Below, in pieces: positions 1-10,249 of a DNA stretch of 64,000 nt. The notes under the pieces are model-generated. The model did no database searches. It was not told the origin of the DNA and saw nothing but the letters and a program-made list of their open reading frames with translations. A program made the position numbers and the translations under genes. The stretch's first letter is position 1; every line of letters begins with the position of its first letter. Source of the stretch: Wyeomyia smithii (Eukaryota; Arthropoda; Insecta; Diptera; Culicidae); NCBI RefSeq assembly GCF_029784165.1, contig NC_073696.1, forward strand, positions 174,768,912 to 174,832,911, given 5' to 3'.

Positions 1-2120
1 TTGCCAAATCGCCATGCGTAAAATGCATGTGCTTTTCGGACAACAAATTGTGCAAAAAATTGTTCAAAATTGGAGAAAATCCTCGTCGGTGAAGTTTACC
101 CGAAAGAATGTCAATAGAAACGGAATCAAAAGCCCCTTAATATCCAAGAACGCAGACGCCATTTGTTCTTTGCGAGCATACGCCAGATGAATATCCGTTG
201 AAAGTAACGCAAGACAATCATTCGTCCCTTTGGCACGGCGGAAGCCAAACTGAGTATCTGATAGTAGACCATTTGATTCGACCCAATGGTCTAAACGACG
301 GAGTATCATTTTCTCCATAAATTTCCGGATACAGGATAGCATTGCAATCGGCCTATAGGAGTTGTGATCAGAGGCTGGTTTTCCCGGTTTTTGGATGGCG
401 ATCACCTTCACTTGCCTCCAATCCTGCGGTACAATGTTTTGCTCCAGGAACTTATTGAACAAGTTCAACAAGCGCCTCTTGGCATTGCCGGGTAGATTCT
501 TCAACAAGTTGAATTTGATTCTATCTAACCCAGGCGCGTTATTGTTACAGGACAGGAGGGCAACTGAAAATTCTGCCATCGTAAAAGGTGATTCTATCGC
601 GTCGTGGCCCGGAGACGCATCGCGAACAATGTTTTGCTCAGGAACAGAGTCCGGACATACTTTCCTGGCAAAATCAAATATCCACCGACTTGAAGACTCC
701 TCGCTTTCGTTGACCGTTACGCGATTCCGCATTCTTCGGGCTGTGTTCCAAAGAGTGCTCATCGATGTCTCCCTCGACGTCTCGTTCACGAACCGACGCC
801 AATATCCGCGTTTCTTTGCTTTAGCCAAGCTTTTAAGCTTGGTATCAAGCTCCGAATAGCGTAAATAGTCGCCAGGTATACCTCCCTTCTGGAAGGCCAA
901 AAACGCGTCGGATCTTTGCGTGTAGACATCGGAGCACTCTTGGTCCCACCACGGAGTGGGAGGCCGTTCTTTGATCGTTACGCCGGGATGGTTCTTCGTT
1001 TGGGCTTGCAACGCGGCGTCGAGAATCAAGCCCGCGAGGAGGTTGTATTCTTCAAGTGGTGGATGATGTTGAATCGACTCGACCGCTTTTGAAATCATTT
1101 CCTCGTATAACTTCCAATCGACATTCCGTGTGAGGTCATACAGAATGTCAATTGGTCGCATGCTAGTTGACCCGTTAGTAATTGAAATAAGAATAGGCAA
1201 ATGGTCGCTACCGTGAGGATCGAGGATTACCTTCCATGTGCAATTCAACCGTAGCGACGTCGAACATAAGGATAGATCCAAAGCGCTTGGGCGCGCTGGA
1301 GGTTTCGGGATACGTGTCATTTCACCGTTGTTTAAAATAGTCATGTCGAAGTCATCGCAAAGGTTATAGATTAAAGAGGAGCGGTTATCATTGTAAGGGT
1401 AACCCCAAGCCACACCATGAGAGTTGAAGTCTCCCAAAATCAAACGTGGCGAGGGAAGAAGTTCTATCCAGCTTTCCACGAGCGGTAATGGCGGATGGAT
1501 TCGACATTTCATGTAGGTTGTCAAACTGCTAGTTCATTGGATATTTTTATTGAACTGAAATTAGTTAGATGGATTTGACACATAATGGAGGTTGTCATAC
1601 TACTAGTTCAATGGATTATATGTCAAATCCATCCAAAAAGTACTAGTTCAATGGAAATATCCAATGAACCATATTTTAACAACCTACATTAAATGTCAAA
1701 TCCATCCGCCATTACCGCTTGTGGAAAGCTGGATTAAATCAAAGAGCAGCCGTTGCCCAACCTGTGCTCTGGGAGGAATATATATTGAGGCAATACAAAG
1801 CTCTTTACTTGTATTGTCATTTGACATGCGACAACTTCGATGCCTGAAATCGAGGGGAGGTTAATACGATAGAAAGAATAGCACTTTTTAATCCCTAAAA
1901 GTACTCCTCAATATGGGGTGTCTCGATCAAGGCGAATAATATTAAAATCATGGAAGTTGAGATCAATATTTGAAGTAAGCCAAGTTTCACAAAGGGAAAA
2001 TGCATCGCATTTGTTTTTATTTATCAAAACTTTAAACGAATCAATTTTTGTTAAAATACTTCTACAATTCCACTGTAAGACAGAGATAGAATCCTTCATA
2101 TACGCAGATGAATTAGGCAT
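1..2120 (-). pseudogene. I-clade ORF2 remnant: AP-endonuclease and N-terminal reverse transcriptase
   Basis: This would nick target DNA and reverse-transcribe the element RNA. The start is the ATG at 2118-2120, which overlaps the ORF1 stop. Visible EN motifs are WNCRSI, CETWL, GDFNSHG and GSDHLPI; RT motifs include SYRPIAMLSCIRKFMEKM and FGFRRAKGTNDC, then FLDIKG carrying the first catalytic Asp. The reading frame is broken by a stop at 1908-1910 (after DTPY), by the inverted-repeat insertion at 1468-1732 inside the EN, and by loss of one C in a run near 133, which shifts frame just after FLDIKG. Where several hundred bases read open (to about 1524) the first residues come from the inserted element, so this is not an intact gene. 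Confidence 0.88.
1468..1732. mobile_element. 265-bp inverted-repeat element (MITE) inserted in I-clade copy 1
   Basis: Comparison with the uninterrupted second copy (around 53995-54005) shows 265 extra bases here. The insert begins CCAGCTTTCCACGAGCGG and ends with the imperfect inverse (CCGCTTGTGGAAAGCTGG). The inverted similarity runs about 55 bp inward through GGCGGATGGATT, GACATTT and the CTACAT block. The empty site reads gttctattaaatc; the filled site has gttctat and attaaatc at the two edges, consistent with a 2-bp AT duplication, or with no duplication if the ends are TCCAGC and GCTGGA. It has no coding capacity. The superfamily is not clear. Confidence 0.85.
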
Positions 2121-3479
2121 CGAAGGATACAATCGCTGCAAGCAGGGGCCATTGGGCAGTCAACTGCTTCAAAAATGATCTAACTGTTGGGAATGCTGTA
2201 AGAAAAATTTTAATTGGATCGGGTACATTGAAAGTTTCAAAAATCCAGTCCACAATGTCAGAAAATTTCACTAATCCAGAGTTTGTTTCATCAACTGGGA
2301 GTGTAAAAGGAGCAACTGGGGTTTTAGATGTTCCTGGCAGTGCTGGGAACTCCTTCTGGGACTTTAAATTTGCAAGCCCAGGAGGAGTTTGCTTCGGTTT
2401 TTCCGCAGCACTGTTTGGTTTGTTTGTAACTTTCATTTCACTTTGAGAAATCTTAGGACCTTTTCTGGGAAGTTTAGGAGAGGAAATATTTTTCCTCTTT
2501 CTAGACTCCCCAGGATTAGCTTATGATGTTCCCGCTGGTGAATCGTCAGAATCGGTTTCATCAGAGGACAACAGATCGAAAGGGTTTGATGTAATGGGAG
2601 AAGTGGTAACGGTCTTCTTCAGCATCTCAGCGTAAGAACGCTTCGAACGCTCTTTGAGAGACCTCTTTATTTTATCCCTGCGCTGCATGTACACCGCACA
2701 TGTCGAGAGCTCATGCTGACTCTCCCCACAGTGAATGCATTTTTCAGCATTTTTACTGCAGGAATCATCCGCATGGTTCTCCCCACACTTGCCACATCGT
2801 GCCTTATTGCAGCAGTAGGCGGCGGTGTGGCCTAACTGCTTACAATTCAAGCAGTTCATGACGCGAGGCACACATAATCGCACAGGGAGACGAACCCGGT
2901 GGATCGAGACGTGGCTTGGTAGTGCTGACCCGGCGAACGTAACTCGAAACGAGTCTGACGGAGTGTACACTGTTTTTCCACCGATGATCGATGCTGACCG
3001 CAGTTGCTTGCAGTCGATCACCTTTACATCGGGACATGTGTTGTTCTTAAAGCACCCTTGGCACTTTCCAATATACATTCGACGGACAGACTCGAATCGG
3101 TTACGACACCATCGATTTCCACGTCTCGTGCGGGTATGTAAACGCGATACTCGCGTGTGAAGAGCTCAGAGCAAGCTATATCGTTGGCCTCTTTCAGATT
3201 ACTGACCACGACACGGAGCTTGTTAGGTCGGATCTTGGAAATTTCGGTCGCGCCCTTGTACTCCTTCGTCAGGTCTTTCGAAATCTGCAAAATGTTCAAC
3301 TGTTTCGATTTCGGTCCCGCCTTTGGCCGAAAATAGACAGTATAGCTGCCCTGGGCTCCGTCTGGGTAAAGCCTGGGGCGAGGGGGGACTGAAGAATGAA
3401 CAGAGGAGGGGGTAACAGAAGGGTCAGGGTCAGAGGGGTTCGGGGATGGTGGCGCGGGAGGCGAGGGATCTACATCCAT
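2113..3479 (-). pseudogene. I-clade ORF1 (gag-like, three CCHC zinc knuckles), broken
   Basis: Nucleic-acid-binding protein of the retrotransposon RNP. The ATG at 3477-3479 opens a proline-rich N-terminus (MDVDPSPPAPPSP). A central region with conserved LNILQISKDL follows, then three CCHC knuckles in the middle: CLNCKQLGHTAAYC, CGKCGENHADDSC and CIHCGESQHELSTC. A basic stretch (KIKRSLKERSKRSYAEMLKK) comes after these. A 1-nt deletion near 3065 breaks the frame relative to copy 2, and a TAA at 2521-2523 replaces a Tyr codon of copy 2. The C-terminal part continues in frame to the TAA at 2113-2115, which overlaps the ORF2 start. Confidence 0.85.
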
Positions 3480-3924
3480 CGCGCTAAGTCTAGCGCACTA
3501 GCGCCGACAAGAACACGTACCTTTTTGCTTCTCCTTTCCAGCAAGGTTGGTTGTGCGATCGTTCGAAGCTGCAGCCGTTACAGTCAGCAGCACCAACACA
3601 GCAGCACCAAACAGCCACCAGCAGCGAGCCGGGTGTGAGATCACTCTTCACAGCGACACAGCTGCACTGTCAACTGAACTTCTCTTTTGTGTTGAAACTC
3701 TCGTCCACTGCTGTAGCACAAGTCAGTCAGCAGCCAAATCGGCCTACGCACCAGCTGGCAGTCACGATGCGAAACAGTTGCACAAAGGCGCGACCTTGAA
3801 CTCGGAATACTTTCACTCGACCAGGCAAACAATGCCAACACTTGCTCACACGGCTTTTGTTTTATATTTTATCGGAGCGATCACCAAACACGTCCGATAC
3901 TGATGCGTGTTCGGCACAGAATGA
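3480..3924 (-). other. 5' untranslated region of I-clade copy 1
   Basis: The 445 bases between the ORF1 ATG and the inferred 5' end. The block nearest the 5' end (3870-3924) matches 55795-55845 of copy 2. The middle differs by indels (445 versus 278 bp), so 5' UTR length varies between copies. I-clade elements normally carry an internal promoter here; I cannot define one from the sequence. Confidence 0.6.
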
Positions 3925-4389
3925 GCCTTTATATATTTTTATTTATTATTCAGAAGAATCAATCGGCTGAAATTCAGAAAATCATTTGAGATGCTCGTTG
4001 CATAATTGACGTCAAATCATATGATTCGCTATGCACATTGGTAAAAATGATTATTACCAATGAAGGATTTCGCATTTATATTTTGAGTGATGGTTGTCGA
4101 TGATTTACAGCATAAATTCAAGTATATGTGAAAGAAAATCATCCACGTCAGCCCCATTAAGGCAATCATATACAAACATGACCAGTTTTACATTTAAGTT
4201 TCACACCGTTTTACTTTCGATGTGCTCATTCCTAATCTTTCCCATAGTTATTAACAATCATGCTATTTTTAACTGTTAAGTGTATATTTTTTGCTTCCGA
4301 AAAAAAACTTATCCTTATTTGTTTGAACTACACAAGCAAAGGATGATAATCAGTTTTAAAACAATGATAATACATTTATGCGGGAGTAA
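3925..4389. other. Unassigned AT-rich stretch
   Basis: No convincing coding region, terminal repeat or RNA gene seen. The short open frames at 4094-4471 have low-complexity AT-driven composition and no recognisable motif. Confidence 0.5.
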
Positions 4390-4800
4390 TTTGGTTCAGT
4401 GTAAAAAGCTTTTTCCTTTGGCAGTTTTGGCCTTGAATACGGTTTTTGTTGGCGAACCACGGACAAATTAGAAAAAACTTGTATTTTCCTAAATTTTAAA
4501 ATGTTTTCGAGCTCAAATTTAAAATAACTCGAGAACCAATGCATTTAGAATGTTAACTACCACCAGCTTTCTGATTTTAAGTGACTGTCTGAATCTTTGA
4601 AAATCACTAGAATACTAAAATTTTGAAAAATGTTGGAATAGAAATTTTTTTAAAATGTTTAATATTGCATGAAAAAATTGATTTTCATTTCTCCATCATG
4701 GACTTTTTTTTAAAAAGATGCGTAATTACATCAAGTTTTATTAAATAAAAATAAAAATATTCATTTTTAAATTAAAGTTTAGTGTTTAATTTAATTTTTT
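4390..4800 (-). repeat. Dispersed repeat, first half, interrupted by CR1-like element
   Basis: Diverged reverse-complement copy of 41400-41860 (and 44790-45250). Shared blocks include the region around ACGGTTTTTGTTGGCGAACC, the GAGTTATT-like block and the AAATTAAAGTTTAGTGTT block just before the break. The matching other half appears at 9406-9695, so the CR1-like element was inserted into it. Confidence 0.75.
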
Positions 4801-4945
4801 TCATTATTCATTCATTCATTTATTTGTTATCTGATAGTGTAAGGTGAAACCTTTTAAATTACTACCTCCGTATTGTCAAAGTTTTATACATGTCAATGAC
4901 TTAACTAATCTACTATTTTTACTTTACTTTAACATCAATTTACAA

Positions 4946-7804
4946 TTATGTTTGTCCAGAGTTCCAAAATTCGAGGTAGCCCCTCTTGAAACTTGCTTCC
5001 GAAGTCGAGCGTTTAATTGTAGAAGGCATCATATTCCAATTTATCACACCTCTGACGAACATTGTGTTTGCGTAGCTTGTCGTACTGTTTCGTGAAATTA
5101 TGTAGTTTTGCAAACGACGGCTTTGAATTGGGATTAATTTTTGAAAAAGCGCTGACGGGGATTGCGTTTTGGGAAGTTTCCATAAAAACACACAGGATCG
5201 GTATGCGTATAAGTTTTGTAGCGAACATCCGATTAAATTGTGCTGGAGATGACTAACTCTCGCGTAGCCGTTTAGACCATACACGAAACGGACACAGCAA
5301 TTGAGTGCAACTCGTAACCTGTTTATAGAGCTTGCGTTAGGGCTTATATGCAGAAGATCTCCGAACAAGACGTGGGGTAGTACTAAAGCTTTGAACAATT
5401 TCAGACGAACGTTCGTAGGTGCCGAGGACGCTGTACTGTTGAGCGATCGCAGACAACTGTAGATTTTACCGCATTGTCGGTTGATTAATCCGTCCCACTC
5501 CAAATCAGATTGAAACACGTAGCCAAGGTTTACAGCTTTTTCAACCCATTCAATGGTTTGTCCTTTCATGACGATAACAGGCAGCAAATTGGTAGAAACC
5601 GTGTTGCGCCGACAGCCTTTGACGAATATTGCCTTGCTTTTTGTTTGGTTTACGTGAAGCTCGTTACGGTCAGACCAATCAGCAACCCTCATCAGATCTT
5701 CGTTCACCATTCGTACGAGTTCGCGAGCAGAGGGTCCAAAACGCTTGATGTATAGTTGCACATCATCGGCGCACATTTGAATCGAGCACCATCGTAGCAC
5801 TGTTGGGAGATCGTTGATGTAGCAGCAAAACAACAAAGAACCAATCACTGAACCCTGTGGTACGCCAGAAGTTACATCTCCAATTTCAGAACAATGTTCA
5901 CCACAAAAAACTGCTTGCGTCCTTCCATGAAGATACGATTCTACAAGATTCACTGCGTTAGACGAAAAATTAAACTTAGTTTCGAGTTTTGAACATAGCT
6001 TGCGGTGCGATACCGTATCGAAAACCTTGGAAAAATCAAGAAGGAGTAGTATGGCGGTACCTTTTTTGTCAATTGCTACTGCTAAGTCGTCATAAACACG
6101 CAAGGTCGCTGTCTTGATGCTGTGGCCTTTACGAAAACCAGCTTGACAATCCGAGAGTAAACGATTCGCAGAAATGAAGGCTGTCATTTGCTTCTTCATT
6201 AGCTTTTCAAAAACTTTCGACATTGCGCACAAAATGCTAATCGGTCTCAAATTCGTTAGCGCGTGAACATGAGGTTTTTTACGGAGTGGAAGAATCTTCG
6301 CTTGCTTCCAAGCTACAGGAAAACTTGCAGATTCAATGATGGTATTGAAAATGTAGGTAAATTGTTGCAAGAGTAGAGGGAGAACTATTTTGATGAAGCT
6401 TATAGGCAATCCATCGAGACCTGTTGCATTTGACTTGATGTCCCATACTGCGTTTACTATTTCCCAGTCTTCTACTGGTCGAAACGAAAAACTGTGAGGC
6501 GAAGCGTTATACATACGTCGTGGTCTGATTTGAGGTGAACTGTTCGTGCAGCTTGCAAGAAACATCCGGTTGATTTCATTTGGGTATAAATCACAGTCGA
6601 CTGGCATCTGCTCCTTCCCTGCACCAAGTTGCTTAATCCGCTTCCAGAGAACTTTGGTTGGTATTCTATTGTCCAAATGGTCGCGTAAGTAGCGTGCTTT
6701 GGAATTCTTGATCAAAGCGTTTGTACGGTTCCTTACAGTCTTGTATCGCTGTTTGGCTTGTATCTTCAACTCCGCCGGAGCATTCAACCAATCGTTGTAA
6801 GCCAGGTCACGCTCCAGTATTGCCTTCCTAATGTCATAATTAAACCACGCATTGGTTTGCTGACGTTCTTTTCTAGTTCGGAGTGGGATACACTGGTCAT
6901 GGATTCGTTTGAGATGACTGTTAAAACAGGAAAGTAACTCGTTTGGGTCGTTGATGGAGTACATATCATCCCAGTCAACCGAAAAAACGGAATTTTGCAG
7001 CGTCAATGCATCAAAATGAACATAGTCACGATATGTTTGGGTCGTCAGTTCAGGTGAAGCGTCAAAATCCAGAGGACTAAAAATCAGATCATGCTGGGAC
7101 AACGCAGGAAAGCTAACCTGGTTAAAACGTAGAACCTTCTCTTTGCAACTTGTAATAAATAAATCCAGCTGTGAGCATCCAGAATTGTGAAAAAAGGTAG
7201 GTTCCTCTCCAATCGACGTCAAAGCAAAGCTCTAAAGTACAGTTTCAAACGTGAATCTTCTATTGTTACGAGTACTCAAGTCCGTATTAAAATCACCAAT
7301 AAGTAAAATGGTCTCGAATTGCATGGCAAATTCCGCTAATTTATCAGCAAGAAACCTCGAGCAATCGTTTTCTGGGGGATTGTAAACACCCATAATCAAT
7401 AGTTTCTCTGAACCGAACCGAATTTCCAATGCAAGGCATTCCGTTTTATCATCTGAATCAATGTCTAACACCGTACTGTAAACTTTGTTACAACGCAAAT
7501 GTTCCTTGCAATAAAACACAATTCCACCCCCGCGCATGTACAGTCGGTCATTACGAATGTTTTTATACCCAGGAATAGCTACAGCTCGATTATTAACTTT
7601 GGGTGACAACCACGATTCTGTGAAACAAGCAAGAGTGACCTTAGAATCTTGTAGCAGATTTTTCACTTCGTCGAGTTTAGCTGATCTTCTTGCACAGATA
7701 CTTTGGGCGTTTCCATGACATATATTTAGTTTTCCAGGAAGAAGCACTGCGTTCATCACTGCGCCAGGAATGCTCGTCAGGGTGTGACTGTTCAACGAGG
7801 GCAT
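4946..7804 (-). pseudogene. CR1-type ORF2: endonuclease-reverse transcriptase with one in-frame TAG
   Basis: Target-primed reverse transcription enzyme of 952 codons from the ATG at 7802-7804. EN motifs: ICHGNAQSI, FTESWL and LLIGDFNTD in the first 170 residues, and SQHDLIF after the stop. RT motifs: LRPISILCAMSKVFEKLM, CQAGFRKGHS, LLLDFSKVFDTVSH, GVPQGSVIGSLLF and MCADDVQLY. The frame is open throughout except for a single TAG at 7232-7234, between the GDFN and SQHD parts of the EN. The active-site box reads CADD instead of the usual F/YADD. An A- or T-to-stop point mutation is the simplest explanation; translation with read-through is not supported by anything visible. Confidence 0.9.
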
Positions 7805-7936
7805 TTAGTGTGCAAAAGGAAGCAATTTTCAGGGGGCTGCAATAAAACATATTTACTGTTTTTGTAATTCAACATAGTACAATCTTCATAACATAAAATG
7901 TAAACAAACACTGATAGTGGACTACAAGATGCATAT

Positions 7937-8791
7937 TTACGCGAATTGATTGAGTTGTTCCTCGGACTGAATGGCGATAGGTTTAGCAGTAGTGGTAGAC
8001 TTCACAAAAACGATTCCCAGTTTAGTGAAAACAGATGCAAGCTTGCCCGCTTTTTTGAGACGTACAGATGCTGCCTTCAATTTACGTGCGGCTGCCGTCA
8101 GATTCTCATTCACGTAAACACGCCGCGTCGACTCAAACCCAAGATGAATCAATTGAAGATCGTGTTTGCGAAGATAAGCACTGTAGAAGTCATCACGTTG
8201 ATTCCTAAGTGCAAACTGCACCAAAACCAAACTGTTATCACCATCGTTCATTAGCCCAGATTTGAGCCGCCTGATGTCAACCGAAGGCTTCGTTCGTTCA
8301 TCCATTCCAAGCCGTTTGCATATTGCCAAGAAATGAGCCTGCAGATCTTCGCCTTTGAGAAATGGAATGCCGCTGATGGTTAGTTCGTTTCTATTTACCA
8401 GGTTGTCCATTGTCGCCGATATTTCATCAACCCTCCCGTGCAGTCCATCCAATGCAACGTCATAGTTCTGATATTTACTAGCACACTTAGCTCTGAGCGT
8501 GTGGATGTCGTTCGAGACAACGTTCAATTTTTGTTCCAAATCCGTTTTTACAGCGTCGATCTTGCTGTTTATTTCGCAGCGCATTTCGTCAATCAACGTT
8601 TTCGTCTCGATGAACTGATTCATCAGCATTTGCCCTGCAGCATCCAGTGTGACAGAGTCTTTATCGACAGCGACATCACCATCATTCCTCGGTCGCTTCT
8701 TAACGCTGTTTGTTGTGTTGTTCGAACTCGAAGGCGGTGTGCGGTGCAGGGGGAATCTATTTGTCAAATATCGTGTAACCGTGACCAGCAT
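7937..8791 (-). CDS. CR1-type ORF1: coiled coil plus RRM-like RNA-binding protein
   Basis: Intact 284-codon frame from the ATG at 8789-8791, 132 bp upstream of ORF2. The N-terminus is basic and Ser/Asn-rich (VKKRPRNDGD). A long heptad-like stretch runs from about residue 50 to 130 (ETKTLIDEMRCEINSKIDAV onward), then an RRM-like beginning NELTISGIPFLKGEDLQAHF and a basic C-terminal part. This coiled coil-RRM-CTD order is known for ORF1 proteins of L1- and CR1-type elements, which coat element RNA as trimers. It has no zinc knuckles, unlike the I-clade ORF1 in this window. An upstream in-frame TTG at 8801-8803 is not a likely start. Confidence 0.8.
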   Translation of the reverse strand: MLVTVTRYLTNRFPLHRTPPSSSNNTTNSVKKRPRNDGDVAVDKDSVTLDAAGQMLMNQFIETKTLIDEMRCEINSKIDAVKTDLEQKLNVVSNDIHTLRAKCASKYQNYDVALDGLHGRVDEISATMDNLVNRNELTISGIPFLKGEDLQAHFLAICKRLGMDERTKPSVDIRRLKSGLMNDGDNSLVLVQFALRNQRDDFYSAYLRKHDLQLIHLGFESTRRVYVNENLTAAARKLKAASVRLKKAGKLASVFTKLGIVFVKSTTTAKPIAIQSEEQLNQFA

Positions 8792-8803
8792 ATTTGGCAA
8801 CAA

Positions 8804-9405
8804 GGCGTCCGGTTGTTTTGATTTGTGTCGTTTTGATTGAAGTAAAATTTAGTAGAATTGTAACGTTCTTTTTTAAACAAAACTCTAGAAATCGCGGAAA
8901 ACTTTTATTAATACTGCGTTACGTAGTGAAATTTGGTGGTAGCAGCCTGCAATTAGCTGTAAACCATGAAGTTTCCGGGCCACACAGGAAATCTTTTAAA
9001 CGTCATGGACCAACAAACTTCATGGACCAGAGTTGATCTGCGATAACGCACACATATATGAATTTTGACAGCAATAAATCCCCCCTGGTGCGGTGCATTG
9101 ACATAACTAATTCGTGCGTGTGCGTGGCAACTAGTATAATTGAGTGGTCAGCAATATCGTAACGTTGCTTTACAATGGCGAATGATAAACCACTACGAGG
9201 CTGGCCGAAAAATTTCGACAACGGAAATCCGAACCAGCAAAGCACACACGGACTAGATATCACGAGTGATCAAACAGCGGACACTTCGGAGGACGTTGAA
9301 ACTGACTTCGATAAAATTGCGAACGGAATGCAACCCACTTCACCGGTTTGTTTACGAGCGTTCAGTTAGCAACACATTCTAGTTGACAGTATTGCCAGAT
9401 TATTT
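8804..9405 (-). other. 5' untranslated region of the CR1-type element
   Basis: About 600 bases upstream of ORF1 and inside the limits set by the split host repeat. It includes an opposite-strand open frame at 9175-9369 (begins MANDKPLRGWPK) that I do not recognise and regard as incidental. Any internal promoter cannot be pinned down. Confidence 0.55.
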
Positions 9406-9695
9406 TATTTTTATTATTTTTTTCAGTCAAAATTTTTTTTTTCACAGTGTATATTTTTTGCGAGGTATTATTAATTCTCTACAACTCATTCTCAGACAGT
9501 TTTTCTATACAACCAAAGGTTTCTGAGCTACCATGCTATGAATAAAACCTATGTCAAAATGAGGGCATTTAGAAAATAACTCATGGGTCTAAAAAATCTC
9601 TCCATCTGTGAAGAATGCTCAATTTCCTAAGCCGATGGTTGATTAAATACTTGCGTATTTCCAGGTCATTTGAAAAAATCAAAAATCTGATTACT
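9406..9695 (-). repeat. Dispersed repeat, second half
   Basis: Reverse-complement match to 41105-41395: the CTACAACTCATTCTCAGACA block, the TTTTCTATACAACC block, AACTCATGGGT, GAGAGATTTTTT and CGTATTTCCAGG all recur in order. Together with 4390-4800 it makes one repeat copy split by the CR1-type insertion. Confidence 0.8.
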
Positions 9696-10249
9696 TTTAT
9701 AAAAACTGCAAAAGATTGTTTTGAAAACAAAAAAAAAATCTTTTATTAATTATTCTTTATTTTATAGTAGTGTATTTGTGATTAATCTACCTATAAGTGG
9801 AAAATGAATGTTTATTTTTCTCATCTTTGCATATAAAAATCCACTTTGCTGAGTATAGTTGTAGCATATTTCATAAGAATGAACTATATGCCAATTTAAA
9901 TGAACTATTGTAGAGTTTTCGTTGTTCGTGGTTGAAGGATAGAGCATTCTGTAATTCAGCCGCCCGCTCGGGGCAGATGCTGTTGTACGCCGCCTTTAAT
10001 ATGGGGACACAGCCGCGTACGACCTCCTTGCCAGCCAGCATACGACCGAAGTTTCCACCAGGGGTTGGCTACCCGATCTCCGCTAAGGTTACTCGTACCC
10101 TGGTCGAAACCTCGAGAAAGTTAGGATAGGAGCTACTGGACAGAGGTGAATACCCACATTGGGGTCTCAAGTTACACGTATCCAACCATTTGCCAACCAT
10201 GGCTGATAAACTTTGCAGCGGCCAGAGTAATGTCCATATGTAGCTCCTA
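9696..10249. other. Unassigned; GC-richer patch at about 9955-10250
   Basis: 9696-9950 is AT-rich with nothing recognised. The GC content rises sharply at about 9955, and the segment to 10250 looks like further retrotransposon sequence upstream of the RTE-like endonuclease end. I could not read a known domain in it. Confidence 0.4.

Larger units (their letters stand above)
1..3924 (-). mobile_element. I-clade non-LTR retrotransposon, copy 1 (3' part beyond window)
   Basis: Minus-strand element encoding a gag-like ORF1 and the endonuclease and reverse-transcriptase parts of ORF2. Position 1 corresponds to position 52528 of the second copy (50179-55845), so the rest of RT, RNase H and the 3' end lie left of the window. 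The 5' end is placed near 3924 because the two copies stop matching there, just after a shared GTTCGGCACAGAATGA. The copy is decayed: stop near 1908, a 1-nt deletion around 131-136 in the RT, a frameshift near 3065, a stop at 2521, and an insertion at 1468-1732. The I-clade assignment rests on three CCHC knuckles in ORF1 and on RNase H in the sister copy. Confidence 0.9.
4801..9405 (-). mobile_element. CR1-superfamily non-LTR retrotransposon, apparently full length
   Basis: Two-ORF retrotransposon (ORF1, then EN-RT ORF2, no RNase H) on the minus strand. Its limits come from the split host repeat: the sequences on either side (to 4800 and from about 9406) join into one continuous copy of the repeat seen at 41170-41860. 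The 3' end is a short TGAA-type tandem tail (about 4801-4830) rather than poly(A), as is usual for CR1-type elements. The 5' limit, about 9400, is good to roughly 20 bp because both sides are T/A-rich; target duplications could be hidden there. Clade within CR1/L2/Crack/Daphne was not resolved. The only break seen in ORF2 is one stop codon. Confidence 0.8.

Noticed and set aside
395..859. Plus-strand frame of 154 codons, repeated at 52923-53399
   Set aside because: Antisense shadow of the I-clade RT/EN region; shared between copies only because the element is.
9175..9369. Plus-strand frame MANDKPLRGWPK as a host gene exon
   Set aside because: Lies within the inferred 5' UTR of the minus-strand CR1-type element; no splice sites or homology seen.
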